From Candidatus Peribacteria bacterium (lineage in GTDB: Bacteria > Patescibacteriota > Gracilibacteria > UBA1369 > UBA12463), in assembly GCA_943355055.1 (NCBI GenBank), contig CALREA010000005.1, positions 1 through 46,584 on the forward strand: a stretch of DNA of 46,584 nucleotides, given 5' to 3'. This document shows, piece after piece, positions 32,935 through 40,432 of the stretch. Numbering within the stretch: position 1 is the stretch's first letter; the number at the start of each line of letters is the position of its first letter. The notes below the pieces were generated by a model. The model worked only from the letters and a program-made list of their open reading frames with translations, was not told where the DNA came from and ran no database searches. The position numbers and the translations under genes were made by a program.

Positions 32935-35649
32935 TCATATTTTGGCGGCTTTTTCGAGGGATTTTTCGTGAGCGGCGAGGTTTTCGAGTTGTTCGGTGAG
33001 TTGGGCGGCCTGTTCTTTGGCTTGTGACACCACTTCTTTTGGGGCGTTGGCGACGAAACTTTGATTGCCAAGACGGCCATTGATGGCGGCAAGTTCTGAC
33101 GAAATTTGCTTCTTTTCCTTCGAAATTCTCTCTAATTCTTGTTCGAGATTGAACATATTCTGGAGTGGAAGGTAGATCTCCATCGGCCCGGCGAGAATTT
33201 TGAGTGCTTGTGGAATTGATGAACCTTTCTTGGCAATTTCGAGATTGCTGAGATTTCCAAGTCGCATGATCGCCTCTTTCTTTTCCCAAATGAGATCGGT
33301 GAGTGTGCCGCCGTAGATTGTCGCATCAATTTTCTTTACGGGATCAATCTTGTATTCGGATTTCGTTTTTCTGATCGTTGTGATCGCCGTGTAGAGATGC
33401 TCAATCTTTTTCGCCTCTGCGGTGAAAACAAGTGATGCATCGTATCTTGGCCATGGTTCGAGCATAATGAATTTCTTCTCGCCAAGTAATGACCAAATGG
33501 CTTCCGTAACGTACGGAACGAATGGATGAAGAAGCTTGAGTGTGGTCTTGAGCGCGTGGATGAGTACGGCAGGATTCTTGTGCTCGCCTTTGGAGAACTC
33601 GATATACCAGTTACACATTTCATTCCAAAGGAAGTCGTAAATCTGCGTTCCTGCCTCTGAGAAATTGTATTTTTCTATCTGCTTCGTTGCGTCTTTCGTA
33701 AGATGCTGAAGACGAGTCATGATCCACTTATCTGCCGTGGAGGTGACATCTTTTTTGCTGAATTTTTTGTTCAAATCCTCCGTAGAAACATTGAGAAGGA
33801 TGAATCGTGATGCATTCCAAATCTTGTTGACGAAGTTGCGGTATCCGGCAATTTTCTCTTCGTAGAGCCGCATATCGTTGCCTGGGGCGCCACCGATCAC
33901 CATGCTAAGTCGGAGCGCATCGGCCCCGTATTTGTCGATCATGTCGAGCGGATCGATGCAGGAATCCGGTTTGGATTTGCTCATTTTTTCTCCGGAGCGC
34001 GTACGGACGAGACCGTGAAGGTAGACTGTTTTGAATGGCACTTCGTTGAGCGCGTACGTTGTCATGAGAATCATTCTGGCGACCCAGAAAAACAGAATAT
34101 CATAACCGGTTTCGAGGACGGATGTCGGGTGAAAGTACTCGAGTTCCTTTGTTTTTTTCGGCCAACCGAGCGTGGAAAATGTCCAGAGTCCTGCGGAAAA
34201 CCAGGTGTCGAGCACGTCTGGATCCTGCGTGAGGTCTTTACTTTTACAGGTCGGACACTTTGATGGCGTTTCGACGGATACGATTGGTTTGTTTTCACAA
34301 GTCCCGCAGTACCACACCGGAATTTGGTGACCAAACCAGAGTTGTCTGGAAATACACCAGTTATGTAGATTGTTCATCCAGTGGAAATAAATTTTTTCAA
34401 ATTTCTCCGGAAGAATTTCTGTTCCACCTTTCTTCACCGCATCGAGCGAGAGTTGTTTGAGCGTTTTGTTTCGTTTTGGGATTTTCTTATCAACATCAAT
34501 AAACCACTGCGTAGAGAGGATAACCTCGACGGTCGTTCCACATCGATAGCATGAACCGACATTGTGCGTGATGTCCTGAACTTCTTTCATCAAGCCCTGT
34601 AATTCCAAATGCATCACAATTTCCTCTCGCGTTTGCTTCACGCTTTTTCCATCAAATTCCGTTACGACTCCTTCTTCATTAATAACGTTATGTAAACTTC
34701 GTACGGCTTTTGAGCCGGCATGTCGCTCGTACATCTCGAAGTCTACGTGGCTATGAGCAGGGGTTATTCCAACCGCTCCCGTTCCGAATGCCGGATCGAT
34801 ACTTTTATCAGGAAAAACTTCTATCGTGAGTTTTTTCCCTCCGGCGAATGTGACATCGAATTTTTTGTAGAGATATTTTTTGAAACGTTTGTCATCGGGA
34901 TGTACGGCTACGCCGACGTCGCCGAGTTTGGTTTCAGGTCGCGTAGTGGCGATTTCAAATGGAAAATTCAGATCATATTTGAATACATAGAGTTTTCCTT
35001 TTGATTCTTTATAATCCACTTCATCGTCTGCCAGCGTCGATTGGCAGCGCGTACACCAGTTAACGGTTCGATTGCCGCGATAAATTAATCCATCATCAAA
35101 CATGCCTTTGAACACGGTACGAACGGCAAGTGATGGACCTGCGTCGAGCGTATATGATTCACGGCTCCAGTCACAACTTGATCCCATTTTGCGAACTTGA
35201 TTTCTGATCGTTTCTTTCGATGTTTCTACGAATGCTTCAACTTCTTTGAGAAACTTCTCTCTGCCGAGGTCGTGCCTAGTAATTCCCCTAGCGGCGAGAT
35301 TCTTCTCCACACGATTTTGGGTTGCGATGGCGGCATGATCGGTTCCGGGAAGCCAGAGGGTCTCATCCCCCTTCATACGGTGATACCGAATCATAATGTC
35401 TTCGAGCGCGAGCATGACGGCGTGGCCGAGGTGAAGAGTTCCCGTGGCGTTTGGCGGTGGCATGATTATGGAAAAAGGCTTCTTTTTTGGGTTTACCTTT
35501 GCCTTGAAAGCGCCGGAATTCTCCCATTTTGTATAGATATCAGCTTCAAATTTTGAAGCGTCATAGGCCTTGGGAAGCTGGTCTTCCGTAAGGTGGTTCG
35601 ATATAATCGATGGTGAACGGGAAGGTGTTTTTAGCTTTGCTGGTTTCAT
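32935..35649 (-). CDS. valS: Valyl-tRNA synthetase
   Basis: 904-residue class I synthetase. HIGH-type motif TLHLGH (71-76) within IMPPPNATGTLHLGHAVML, GTDHAAIATQ, the CP1 editing domain with ATTRPETKLGD and GTGAVGITPAHSHVDFE, zinc-like CxxC pairs (CTRC, CYRC, CGTC, CPTC), and the KMSKS loop (GEKMSKSKPDSCIDP). A C-terminal coiled-coil arm ends the protein (LEQELERISKEKKQISSELA). Length is normal, and it ends with TGA. The upstream region to 35778 holds the divergent gene's promoter. Confidence 0.97.
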   Translation of the reverse strand: MKPAKLKTPSRSPSIISNHLTEDQLPKAYDASKFEADIYTKWENSGAFKAKVNPKKKPFSIIMPPPNATGTLHLGHAVMLALEDIMIRYHRMKGDETLWLPGTDHAAIATQNRVEKNLAARGITRHDLGREKFLKEVEAFVETSKETIRNQVRKMGSSCDWSRESYTLDAGPSLAVRTVFKGMFDDGLIYRGNRTVNWCTRCQSTLADDEVDYKESKGKLYVFKYDLNFPFEIATTRPETKLGDVGVAVHPDDKRFKKYLYKKFDVTFAGGKKLTIEVFPDKSIDPAFGTGAVGITPAHSHVDFEMYERHAGSKAVRSLHNVINEEGVVTEFDGKSVKQTREEIVMHLELQGLMKEVQDITHNVGSCYRCGTTVEVILSTQWFIDVDKKIPKRNKTLKQLSLDAVKKGGTEILPEKFEKIYFHWMNNLHNWCISRQLWFGHQIPVWYCGTCENKPIVSVETPSKCPTCKSKDLTQDPDVLDTWFSAGLWTFSTLGWPKKTKELEYFHPTSVLETGYDILFFWVARMILMTTYALNEVPFKTVYLHGLVRTRSGEKMSKSKPDSCIDPLDMIDKYGADALRLSMVIGGAPGNDMRLYEEKIAGYRNFVNKIWNASRFILLNVSTEDLNKKFSKKDVTSTADKWIMTRLQHLTKDATKQIEKYNFSEAGTQIYDFLWNEMCNWYIEFSKGEHKNPAVLIHALKTTLKLLHPFVPYVTEAIWSLLGEKKFIMLEPWPRYDASLVFTAEAKKIEHLYTAITTIRKTKSEYKIDPVKKIDATIYGGTLTDLIWEKKEAIMRLGNLSNLEIAKKGSSIPQALKILAGPMEIYLPLQNMFNLEQELERISKEKKQISSELAAINGRLGNQSFVANAPKEVVSQAKEQAAQLTEQLENLAAHEKSLEKAAKI

Positions 35650-35715
35650 GGTATTTTTGGTTGTGTAATTTGGCTTCGAAATGATAACATGAGCTTCATA
35701 GGGAACCCAAACTAT

Positions 35716-35744
35716 TTGACAAAGTACAGTATTTAGCTTATAGT
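35716..35744 (+). promoter_or_regulatory. Promoter of small charged-protein gene
   Basis: Consensus TTGACA (35716-35721), 17-nt spacer, TATAGT (35739-35744). The leader to the ATG at 35779 is about 28 nt. Confidence 0.75.
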
Positions 35745-35778
35745 TAGCTTGTGGACAGCTATATCATCTTTTCTTCAC

Positions 35779-36249
35779 ATGGCAGAGAATAAACCATTAT
35801 TCAGTATCGCCCCTCATCAAAGTCCGCAGGCTGAATCTAGGCCTACAGCTTCCACTGATCTATCTCCTGATTTAAATGGAGATGTTACGGCGAGTTTGCG
35901 TGAAGTCATCGGATCGCTTCCTGCTGAGCAAAAAGCTGGTGCATCCGCAGCGCAGGCCCAGCAAAAAGTTGTCAAAACCCCACAAGAACGAAAAGAAGAA
36001 TTGCTGGCTCGACTTCCTAAGGATCCAGAAAAGGCTGAGCGTTTTTTGAGACATGATATTGAGAAAAATTTAGAAAAGACTTTAGGAGAGCTGGAGCATC
36101 AGCTCCACAGTAATCCTTCATTCTTTGAAATGAACAGTCTTCTGTCTAGAATACGTGAGTTTCGTGAGGTTTTGGCACAACTGGCCTCCTATGCATTTGA
36201 GCAATTGAAGGTTTTGTGGCTTCGGTTTGTGCATAATCTTTCCATATAG
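35779..36249 (+). CDS. Hypothetical charged helical protein
   Basis: 156 residues, no recognised family. The N-terminal 60 residues are Pro/Ser/Ala-rich and probably disordered. The rest is predicted helical, with KTPQERKEELLARLPKDPEK and a charged amphipathic stretch (IEKNLEKTLGELEHQLHSNP), ending with an aromatic helix (YAFEQLKVLWLRFVHNL). The ATG at 35779 is preferred to the TTG at 35749 because the latter lies at the predicted transcription start. nadA follows 12 nt later but has its own leaderless-type promoter inside this gene's end. Confidence 0.65.
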   Translation: MAENKPLFSIAPHQSPQAESRPTASTDLSPDLNGDVTASLREVIGSLPAEQKAGASAAQAQQKVVKTPQERKEELLARLPKDPEKAERFLRHDIEKNLEKTLGELEHQLHSNPSFFEMNSLLSRIREFREVLAQLASYAFEQLKVLWLRFVHNLSI

Positions 36250-36255
36250 TAGAAT
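36227..36255 (+). promoter_or_regulatory. Leaderless-type promoter for nadA
   Basis: TTGTGC (36227-36232), 17-nt spacer, TAGAAT (36250-36255), then 6 nt to the GTG start at 36262. Same -35 hexamer, spacer and start distance as at 7659. Confidence 0.7.
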
Positions 36256-36261
36256 CCGGGT

Positions 36262-37242
36262 GTGACGACCCTAACTACCCATCAACTTGAGCTTGTTGAG
36301 AAGATTCGCGACTTGAAAGCTGCGAAGAATGCCCTTGTTCTTGTTCATAATTATTTGCGGCCGGAGGTGTATGAAGTTGCGGATTACATTGGCGACTCTT
36401 TGGGTTTATGTGAAAAGGCGGCTGAGACTGATGCGGATATAGTCGTATTTTCTGCGGTGCACTTCATGGCTGAGAGTGCGGCGCTCCTCCTTCCTTCGAA
36501 AAAGGTGTTGTTACCCGATTATGACGCTGGATGTGCATTGTCTGACATGATTACTGCAGAGCAATTGCGTGAGTTCCGTGCGCAGTATCCCAAGGCCGGA
36601 GTTGTGTGCTATATTAATTCTACCGCCGAGGTGAAGGCTGAATCTGATTCCGTGTGTACATCATCGAATGCGGTGGAGGTTACCCGGGCACTCCCCTATG
36701 ATCAGATATTGTTCGTTCCGGATAAAAACCTTGCGGCATTTGTGGCAAAGCAGGTTCCTGAAAAAGAAATTATCCCATGGGTAGGATACTGTCCTATTCA
36801 TCACCGAATTAGCGCCGAGCAGGTGATGCGGGCGAAGGCGGAACATCCGAATGCTAAGGTTATTGCCCATCCGGAGTGTCCTGAAGATGTACTGATGATT
36901 GCCGATGAAGTGGCGAGTACCTCGGGTATGATTTCTTATGCTGAAAAAAGTCCTGATACTGAGTTTATTGTTCTTACTGAGTGCGGATTGACGCAACGTA
37001 TGATCCGAGATATGCCCGGGAAAAAATTTATGTCCGTCTGTAATCTCTGTTATGATATGAAAAAAACGACATTGGATTCCGTCTATGAGGCTCTGATGCA
37101 TGAACAGTATGAAATCAAGATTCCCGAACCTGTCGCGATTCGTGCGCGCGAAAGTTTCCGAAAAATGTTTGCCCTAACCAGTGTGCCGATTTCCCTCCCC
37201 TCTCTCATTTCCCATACCTCCCTAACTTCTACCCATGGATAG
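36262..37242 (+). CDS. nadA: NadA, quinolinate synthase
   Basis: 326 residues. A [4Fe-4S] enzyme condensing iminoaspartate with dihydroxyacetone phosphate to quinolinate, for NAD synthesis. The start region VLVHNYLRPEVYEVADYIGD with DSLGLCEKAA, the block CYINSTAEVKAESD with VCTSSNAVEV, AHPECPEDV, and MSVCNLCYDMKKTTL provide the usual cluster cysteines. The start is GTG, 6 nt after a -10 box. It overlaps nadC by 8 nt. NadB (aspartate oxidase) is not in the window. Confidence 0.96.
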   Translation: MTTLTTHQLELVEKIRDLKAAKNALVLVHNYLRPEVYEVADYIGDSLGLCEKAAETDADIVVFSAVHFMAESAALLLPSKKVLLPDYDAGCALSDMITAEQLREFRAQYPKAGVVCYINSTAEVKAESDSVCTSSNAVEVTRALPYDQILFVPDKNLAAFVAKQVPEKEIIPWVGYCPIHHRISAEQVMRAKAEHPNAKVIAHPECPEDVLMIADEVASTSGMISYAEKSPDTEFIVLTECGLTQRMIRDMPGKKFMSVCNLCYDMKKTTLDSVYEALMHEQYEIKIPEPVAIRARESFRKMFALTSVPISLPSLISHTSLTSTHG

Positions 37243-38212
37243 ATCATTACTGGCTCAAAAAACGCATAATCAGTCGCAGCGTCTTCATCCGAGTGATGCT
37301 TTGTACAAACAGTGGATTTTTCGATATACGTTTTTGGAATACGAGAAGGATCTTGGTGAGAGTGGCGATATTACTACCGAAGCACTTTTTCCTGATCCGG
37401 TAGAGATTGATGCCTTTATTGTTTCCAAGGTGACCGGCGTGGTCGCCGGTCTGCAGGAAGCCCATTACTTTCTCGTCGCGAGCGATCCCGCCTTCAAGCC
37501 CCGACTTGGGCATATCACCGCTGATTTTTTGAAGAAAGATGGTGATGCCGTTGTGCCCGGAGATATTTTACTACGGTTGCGCGGATCTATTCAGGATATT
37601 CTCAGGGTTGAGAGAGTGTTGTTAAATTTACTTCAGCGCATGAGCGGTATCGCTACCTTTACTCGTCGGTATATTGATTACTTACGTCGTTTGGGATCAA
37701 ATGTTCTGATTGTTCCTACTCGCAAAACACTATGGGGATTACTAGATAAACGAGCGGTGGTCGTGGGTGGAGGTGGAACCCATCGATTGGATCTGTCTGA
37801 CGCGGTGTTAATCAAAGACACTCATTCCGAGCTTTTACAGCATAATATCTCCTATATGTTGGGTGTGTGCGCGAATCATCCGGGGAGATTTTTGGAGATT
37901 GAGGTTGAAACGAAGGAGCGAGCTGTCGAGGCGGCTAAGGTTTTCCAAAAATTACATACTCCCGGTGGATTGAGTGTTCCTGGCGTGATTATGTTTGATA
38001 ATATGAAACCGTCGCAGATCCGTGAGGCTTTGGTTGCTGTTCGAGAGGGCGGATATGAATCAGATGAAGTCCTCTATGAGGCTTCCGGTGGCATTACGTT
38101 GGATAATTTGGAGCACTACGGCCCATGCGGTGTTGATATCTTGTCCGTTGGTGAAATTACCCACTCGGCTCCGAGTTTGGATTTTTCGTTAGAGATAACG
38201 GTGCAGAATTAG
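37235..38212 (+). CDS. nadC: NadC, quinolinate phosphoribosyltransferase
   Basis: 325 residues, somewhat longer than many NadC proteins because of an N-terminal extension (MDRSLLAQKTHNQSQRLHPS). It converts quinolinate and PRPP to nicotinate mononucleotide. Hallmarks: EDLGESGDITTE-type start (KDLGESGDITTEALF), LNLLQRMSGIATFTRRY, PTRKTLWGLLDKRAVVVGGG, HRLDLSDAVLIKDTH, IEVETKERAVEAA, IMFDNMKP and YEASGGITLDNLEHY. Its ATG overlaps nadA by 8 nt, so translation is probably coupled. The gene gives the product of nadA its next step. Confidence 0.96.
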   Translation: MDRSLLAQKTHNQSQRLHPSDALYKQWIFRYTFLEYEKDLGESGDITTEALFPDPVEIDAFIVSKVTGVVAGLQEAHYFLVASDPAFKPRLGHITADFLKKDGDAVVPGDILLRLRGSIQDILRVERVLLNLLQRMSGIATFTRRYIDYLRRLGSNVLIVPTRKTLWGLLDKRAVVVGGGGTHRLDLSDAVLIKDTHSELLQHNISYMLGVCANHPGRFLEIEVETKERAVEAAKVFQKLHTPGGLSVPGVIMFDNMKPSQIREALVAVREGGYESDEVLYEASGGITLDNLEHYGPCGVDILSVGEITHSAPSLDFSLEITVQN

Positions 38213-38330
38213 TAGAATTATCATGAACTGTCATGATATCGAATTTATGTTTTGATTCCATTCTTCGTACGTACGAGGAATTACGCGTAAATCTTTTCTC
38301 ATTTCTGACAAACAGTGAAACTTCGTTGTT

Positions 38331-38699
38331 TTAATGTCCGATCAGGTGGAGATGAATGTGGAAGACTTCTTGTCCGCCTTCTTTCCCGACGTTGAATTGA
38401 AGCTTGAATCCTGAGAGGTTTAACTTCTGTGCCAACTTTTTTCCCGTTACGATGAGATGTCCCAGTAATGGCTCCTGTTCGCCATTTGCATCGGCTACGG
38501 TTGGAATATGTTCACGTGGAACAATGAGCAGGTGCGTTTTATCTTTTGGATGAATATCATTGAAAGCCACACACTTCTCATCTTCGTAGATGAGAGGTGA
38601 TGGGATTTTCCCCAAGGGACGCTCCCCCGAGGGACAACTCTGTTGAGCCGCCTGCTGGAGTCCTTGCGAAATGATTTTACAGAAGAGACAATCGGGCAT
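38331..38699 (-). CDS. HIT family (histidine triad) hydrolase with internal insertion
   Basis: 122 residues. HIT-type nucleotide phosphoramidase/hydrolase with zinc-like Cys (CLFCKII), LLIVPREHIPTV and the triad HIHLHLIGH at the C-terminus. Between FCKIISQG and KIPSPLIYEDE lie about 17 extra residues (LQQAAQQSCPSGERPLG) that HIT proteins normally lack. Their DNA is GC-rich and palindromic and resembles an insertion in the Cys-rich gene at 25919-25950. The insertion is in frame and in a surface loop, so the enzyme is probably active. Confidence 0.9.
   Translation of the reverse strand: MPDCLFCKIISQGLQQAAQQSCPSGERPLGKIPSPLIYEDEKCVAFNDIHPKDKTHLLIVPREHIPTVADANGEQEPLLGHLIVTGKKLAQKLNLSGFKLQFNVGKEGGQEVFHIHLHLIGH
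38606..38641. repeat. GC-rich micro-palindrome inside HIT gene
   Basis: TCCCCAAGGGA and CTCCCCCGAGGGA mini-hairpins in tandem; on the minus strand two copies of GTCCCTYGGGG separated by 4 nt. It encodes part of the HIT insertion. It shares GAGCGYCCCTTGGGG with 25919-25950. Confidence 0.45.
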
Positions 38700-38785
38700 G
38701 TTGAAGTGGTTGATGCGAGTTAATTGTATATATTCTCTCTATTTTTTGCAGATTTTACAATGTTGTTTTGCAATCAATGATGGGC

Positions 38786-38849
38786 GTCTTTTTTACCTCT
38801 CCATTGCCTATATCCAAATGTGCAGCAAAAAGACAGCAAAATGGATATA
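38786..38849. repeat. Two-copy intergenic element with pseudoknot-capable pairing, copy 2
   Basis: Pairing 1: GTCTTTTT (38786-38793) with AAAAAGAC (38827-38834). Pairing 2: TATATCCA (38809-38816) with TGGATATA (38842-38849). The arms interleave as in copy 1 at 16502-16554, and both stems differ from copy 1 by compensating changes. It lies in the 296-nt gap between the HIT gene and the second sigma-4/HARE-like gene; no other gene is seen there. Confidence 0.55.
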
Positions 38850-38995
38850 TACTATATATCACTTAATCACCCGTCAATTTCCTTAGACGGCCGCCTTGGA
38901 GGAGTAGATGTCACAAAAGTTTAAAATGTGTTCTTACTTTTTCACGTGAAGAAATAAGAATTTGTTTAGAAAATATTGCAACGTGCGGTTCGTAT

Positions 38996-40075
38996 TTACT
39001 TCTTCAAAGCATAGACCGCTCTGCCAACTCGGACGAACTCAGGGTTCTTCTGGAGGTTCAACGAGATCGTGCCTTTTTTGACCTGACGCTGTTTGAGAAC
39101 GCCGAGGATGATGTCTTGTTTTGAGAGTGGGCTCTTCTTTTTGAGAAGACCTTCAATGATTTCGGAGACGGTCCCTTTCTTATAGCCCCATTCTTTGAGT
39201 GCGTAGAGACCACGGCCTACGAGAACGAACTGTTCGTAACGGATGAGCTCATTGTGAACGGCCTGGACGGTGACGACCTTTTTATCAAAACCGCTTTCGA
39301 TAATTTTGTTGGCAATTTCGATGAAGTGAAGAGGATTACCAATTCTCTTGAGAACGATATACGCCTTGTCTCGGATACTGCGGGGATTGATGTGTCTCCA
39401 GGTGTTCAGACCGAAGCCTTCCTTCATCTTTCGGAGACGCTTGTCGACTTCGAGACTTGAGAGAATGGCGGCGGCATCATAATTGAGGCCTTCTTCGAGA
39501 ATCTTGTTCTTGATTTGTTCTCCTATCTGCTCAAAAGCTACCACATCACCGGCATCCTGAAGCTTCTGTACGCCAACCTCTACCATTCGCTGTACATCTT
39601 TCATGGGAATTTCTTTCAGTCTCCAAAAAGCGTGAATTTGGTTGTTCTTTTCTGACTTCACGAGCGATGGATTGATGTTGAGAGAGAGTCGGATGATATT
39701 TCCGTCGATGACATTGTCAGATCCAATAGCGTTGAGAATCTCGGCAAGAATTTTGGACTCGAGGCAGATACCGCCACACTTCTTGATAGATGCGCTGGCA
39801 AGCTCGTTGATCATTTGCAACTTAGAGTTCTGAACGGTTCGGCGAAGTTTCGTAAGGGCGATCTTTTCGATTTGTCGGATACGTTCGCGAGTAACCGCAA
39901 ACTTCTGACCGATCTTCTCGAGCGTGAGACGCGGACCATCATCGAGACTGAAACGCTTGATCATGACTTCTTTTTCCTTTGGAGAAAGAACCAGAAGCAT
40001 TTCCTGCATGAGCTGTTCGAGATTCATTTTTTGTGATGTTGCCTTTTTATCTTGGCTTTCTAGTGTGGTATCCAT
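38996..40075 (-). CDS. Sigma-region-4 / HARE-HTH-like transcription factor, paralogue 2
   Basis: 359 residues, same architecture as 30861-31937. Sigma region 4 lies at about 28-78 (LVLSPKEKEVMIKRFSL, KFAVTRERIRQIEKIALTKL), then a divergent middle, then HARE-HTH-like (NPLHFIEIANKIIESGFDKK, AVHNELIRYEQFVLVGRGLY) and a final winged-helix unit with KQRQVKKGTISLNL. The C-terminal halves of the two proteins are much more alike than the middles. It lacks the sigma regions that bind the -10. Start ATG at 40075; another ATG (MNLEQLM) 16 codons later is possible. A good promoter lies upstream. Confidence 0.83.
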   Translation of the reverse strand: MDTTLESQDKKATSQKMNLEQLMQEMLLVLSPKEKEVMIKRFSLDDGPRLTLEKIGQKFAVTRERIRQIEKIALTKLRRTVQNSKLQMINELASASIKKCGGICLESKILAEILNAIGSDNVIDGNIIRLSLNINPSLVKSEKNNQIHAFWRLKEIPMKDVQRMVEVGVQKLQDAGDVVAFEQIGEQIKNKILEEGLNYDAAAILSSLEVDKRLRKMKEGFGLNTWRHINPRSIRDKAYIVLKRIGNPLHFIEIANKIIESGFDKKVVTVQAVHNELIRYEQFVLVGRGLYALKEWGYKKGTVSEIIEGLLKKKSPLSKQDIILGVLKQRQVKKGTISLNLQKNPEFVRVGRAVYALKK

Positions 40076-40103
40076 GAATGTTGATTGTTACTGGGCGGGT
40101 TTT

Positions 40104-40132
40104 ACAATATGTAGTAATAGACTGCTTGTCAA
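40104..40132 (-). promoter_or_regulatory. Promoter of second sigma-4/HARE-like gene
   Basis: Minus strand: TTGACA (40127-40132), 17-nt spacer, TATTGT (40104-40109). The leader is about 22 nt. Confidence 0.6.
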
Positions 40133-40210
40133 ATATATATTATTCTTTTTTTCTCACTTGAAATGCTTAAGGGTTCATTTTAGGCAATAGTATTTATTTT
40201 GTCAAGTTTT

Positions 40211-40239
40211 TTGATATTTTCCTCTTTTGGCTTTAGATT
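40211..40239 (+). promoter_or_regulatory. Promoter candidate for tRNA-Leu
   Basis: TTGATA (40211-40216), 17-nt spacer, TAGATT (40234-40239), 38 nt before the tRNA. Confidence 0.5.
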
Positions 40240-40277
40240 TCTGCTGGGACATGATACAAATAATGGGCTATCCAAAC

Positions 40278-40361
40278 GCCTGGGTGGTGAAATGGCAGAC
40301 ACGCCAGCCTTAGGAGCTGGTATCGCAAGATGTGGAGGTTCGAGTCCTCTCCCAGGCACCA
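40278..40361 (+). tRNA. tRNA-Leu (TAG)
   Basis: 84 nt with encoded CCA. Acceptor GCCTGGG/CCCAGGC, long class II variable arm (GGTATCGCAAGATGT region), anticodon loop CTTAGGA giving anticodon TAG, T-arm GGAGG TTCGAGT CCTCT. Directly upstream of dnaE. Confidence 0.95.
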
Positions 40362-40391
40362 GACTCGCGTATGCGAGTCGGATTGCGATCC
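40362..40391 (+). other. Two stem-loops between tRNA-Leu and dnaE
   Basis: GACTCGC-GTAT-GCGAGTC (40362-40379), a perfect 7-bp hairpin, then GGAT-TGCG-ATCC (40380-40391), then a T-rich stretch. They abut the tRNA 3' end and may serve 3' processing or partial termination before dnaE. Confidence 0.5.
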
Positions 40392-40432
40392 CGCTTCCGT
40401 TTTCTTCCCGTTTTTGTATTTTTAGCTTAAAA

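Noticed and set aside
40199-40432. Open frame upstream of dnaE in phase with it
   Set aside because: It reads through a complete tRNA-Leu gene and two hairpins; the PHP domain starts right at the ATG at 40433.
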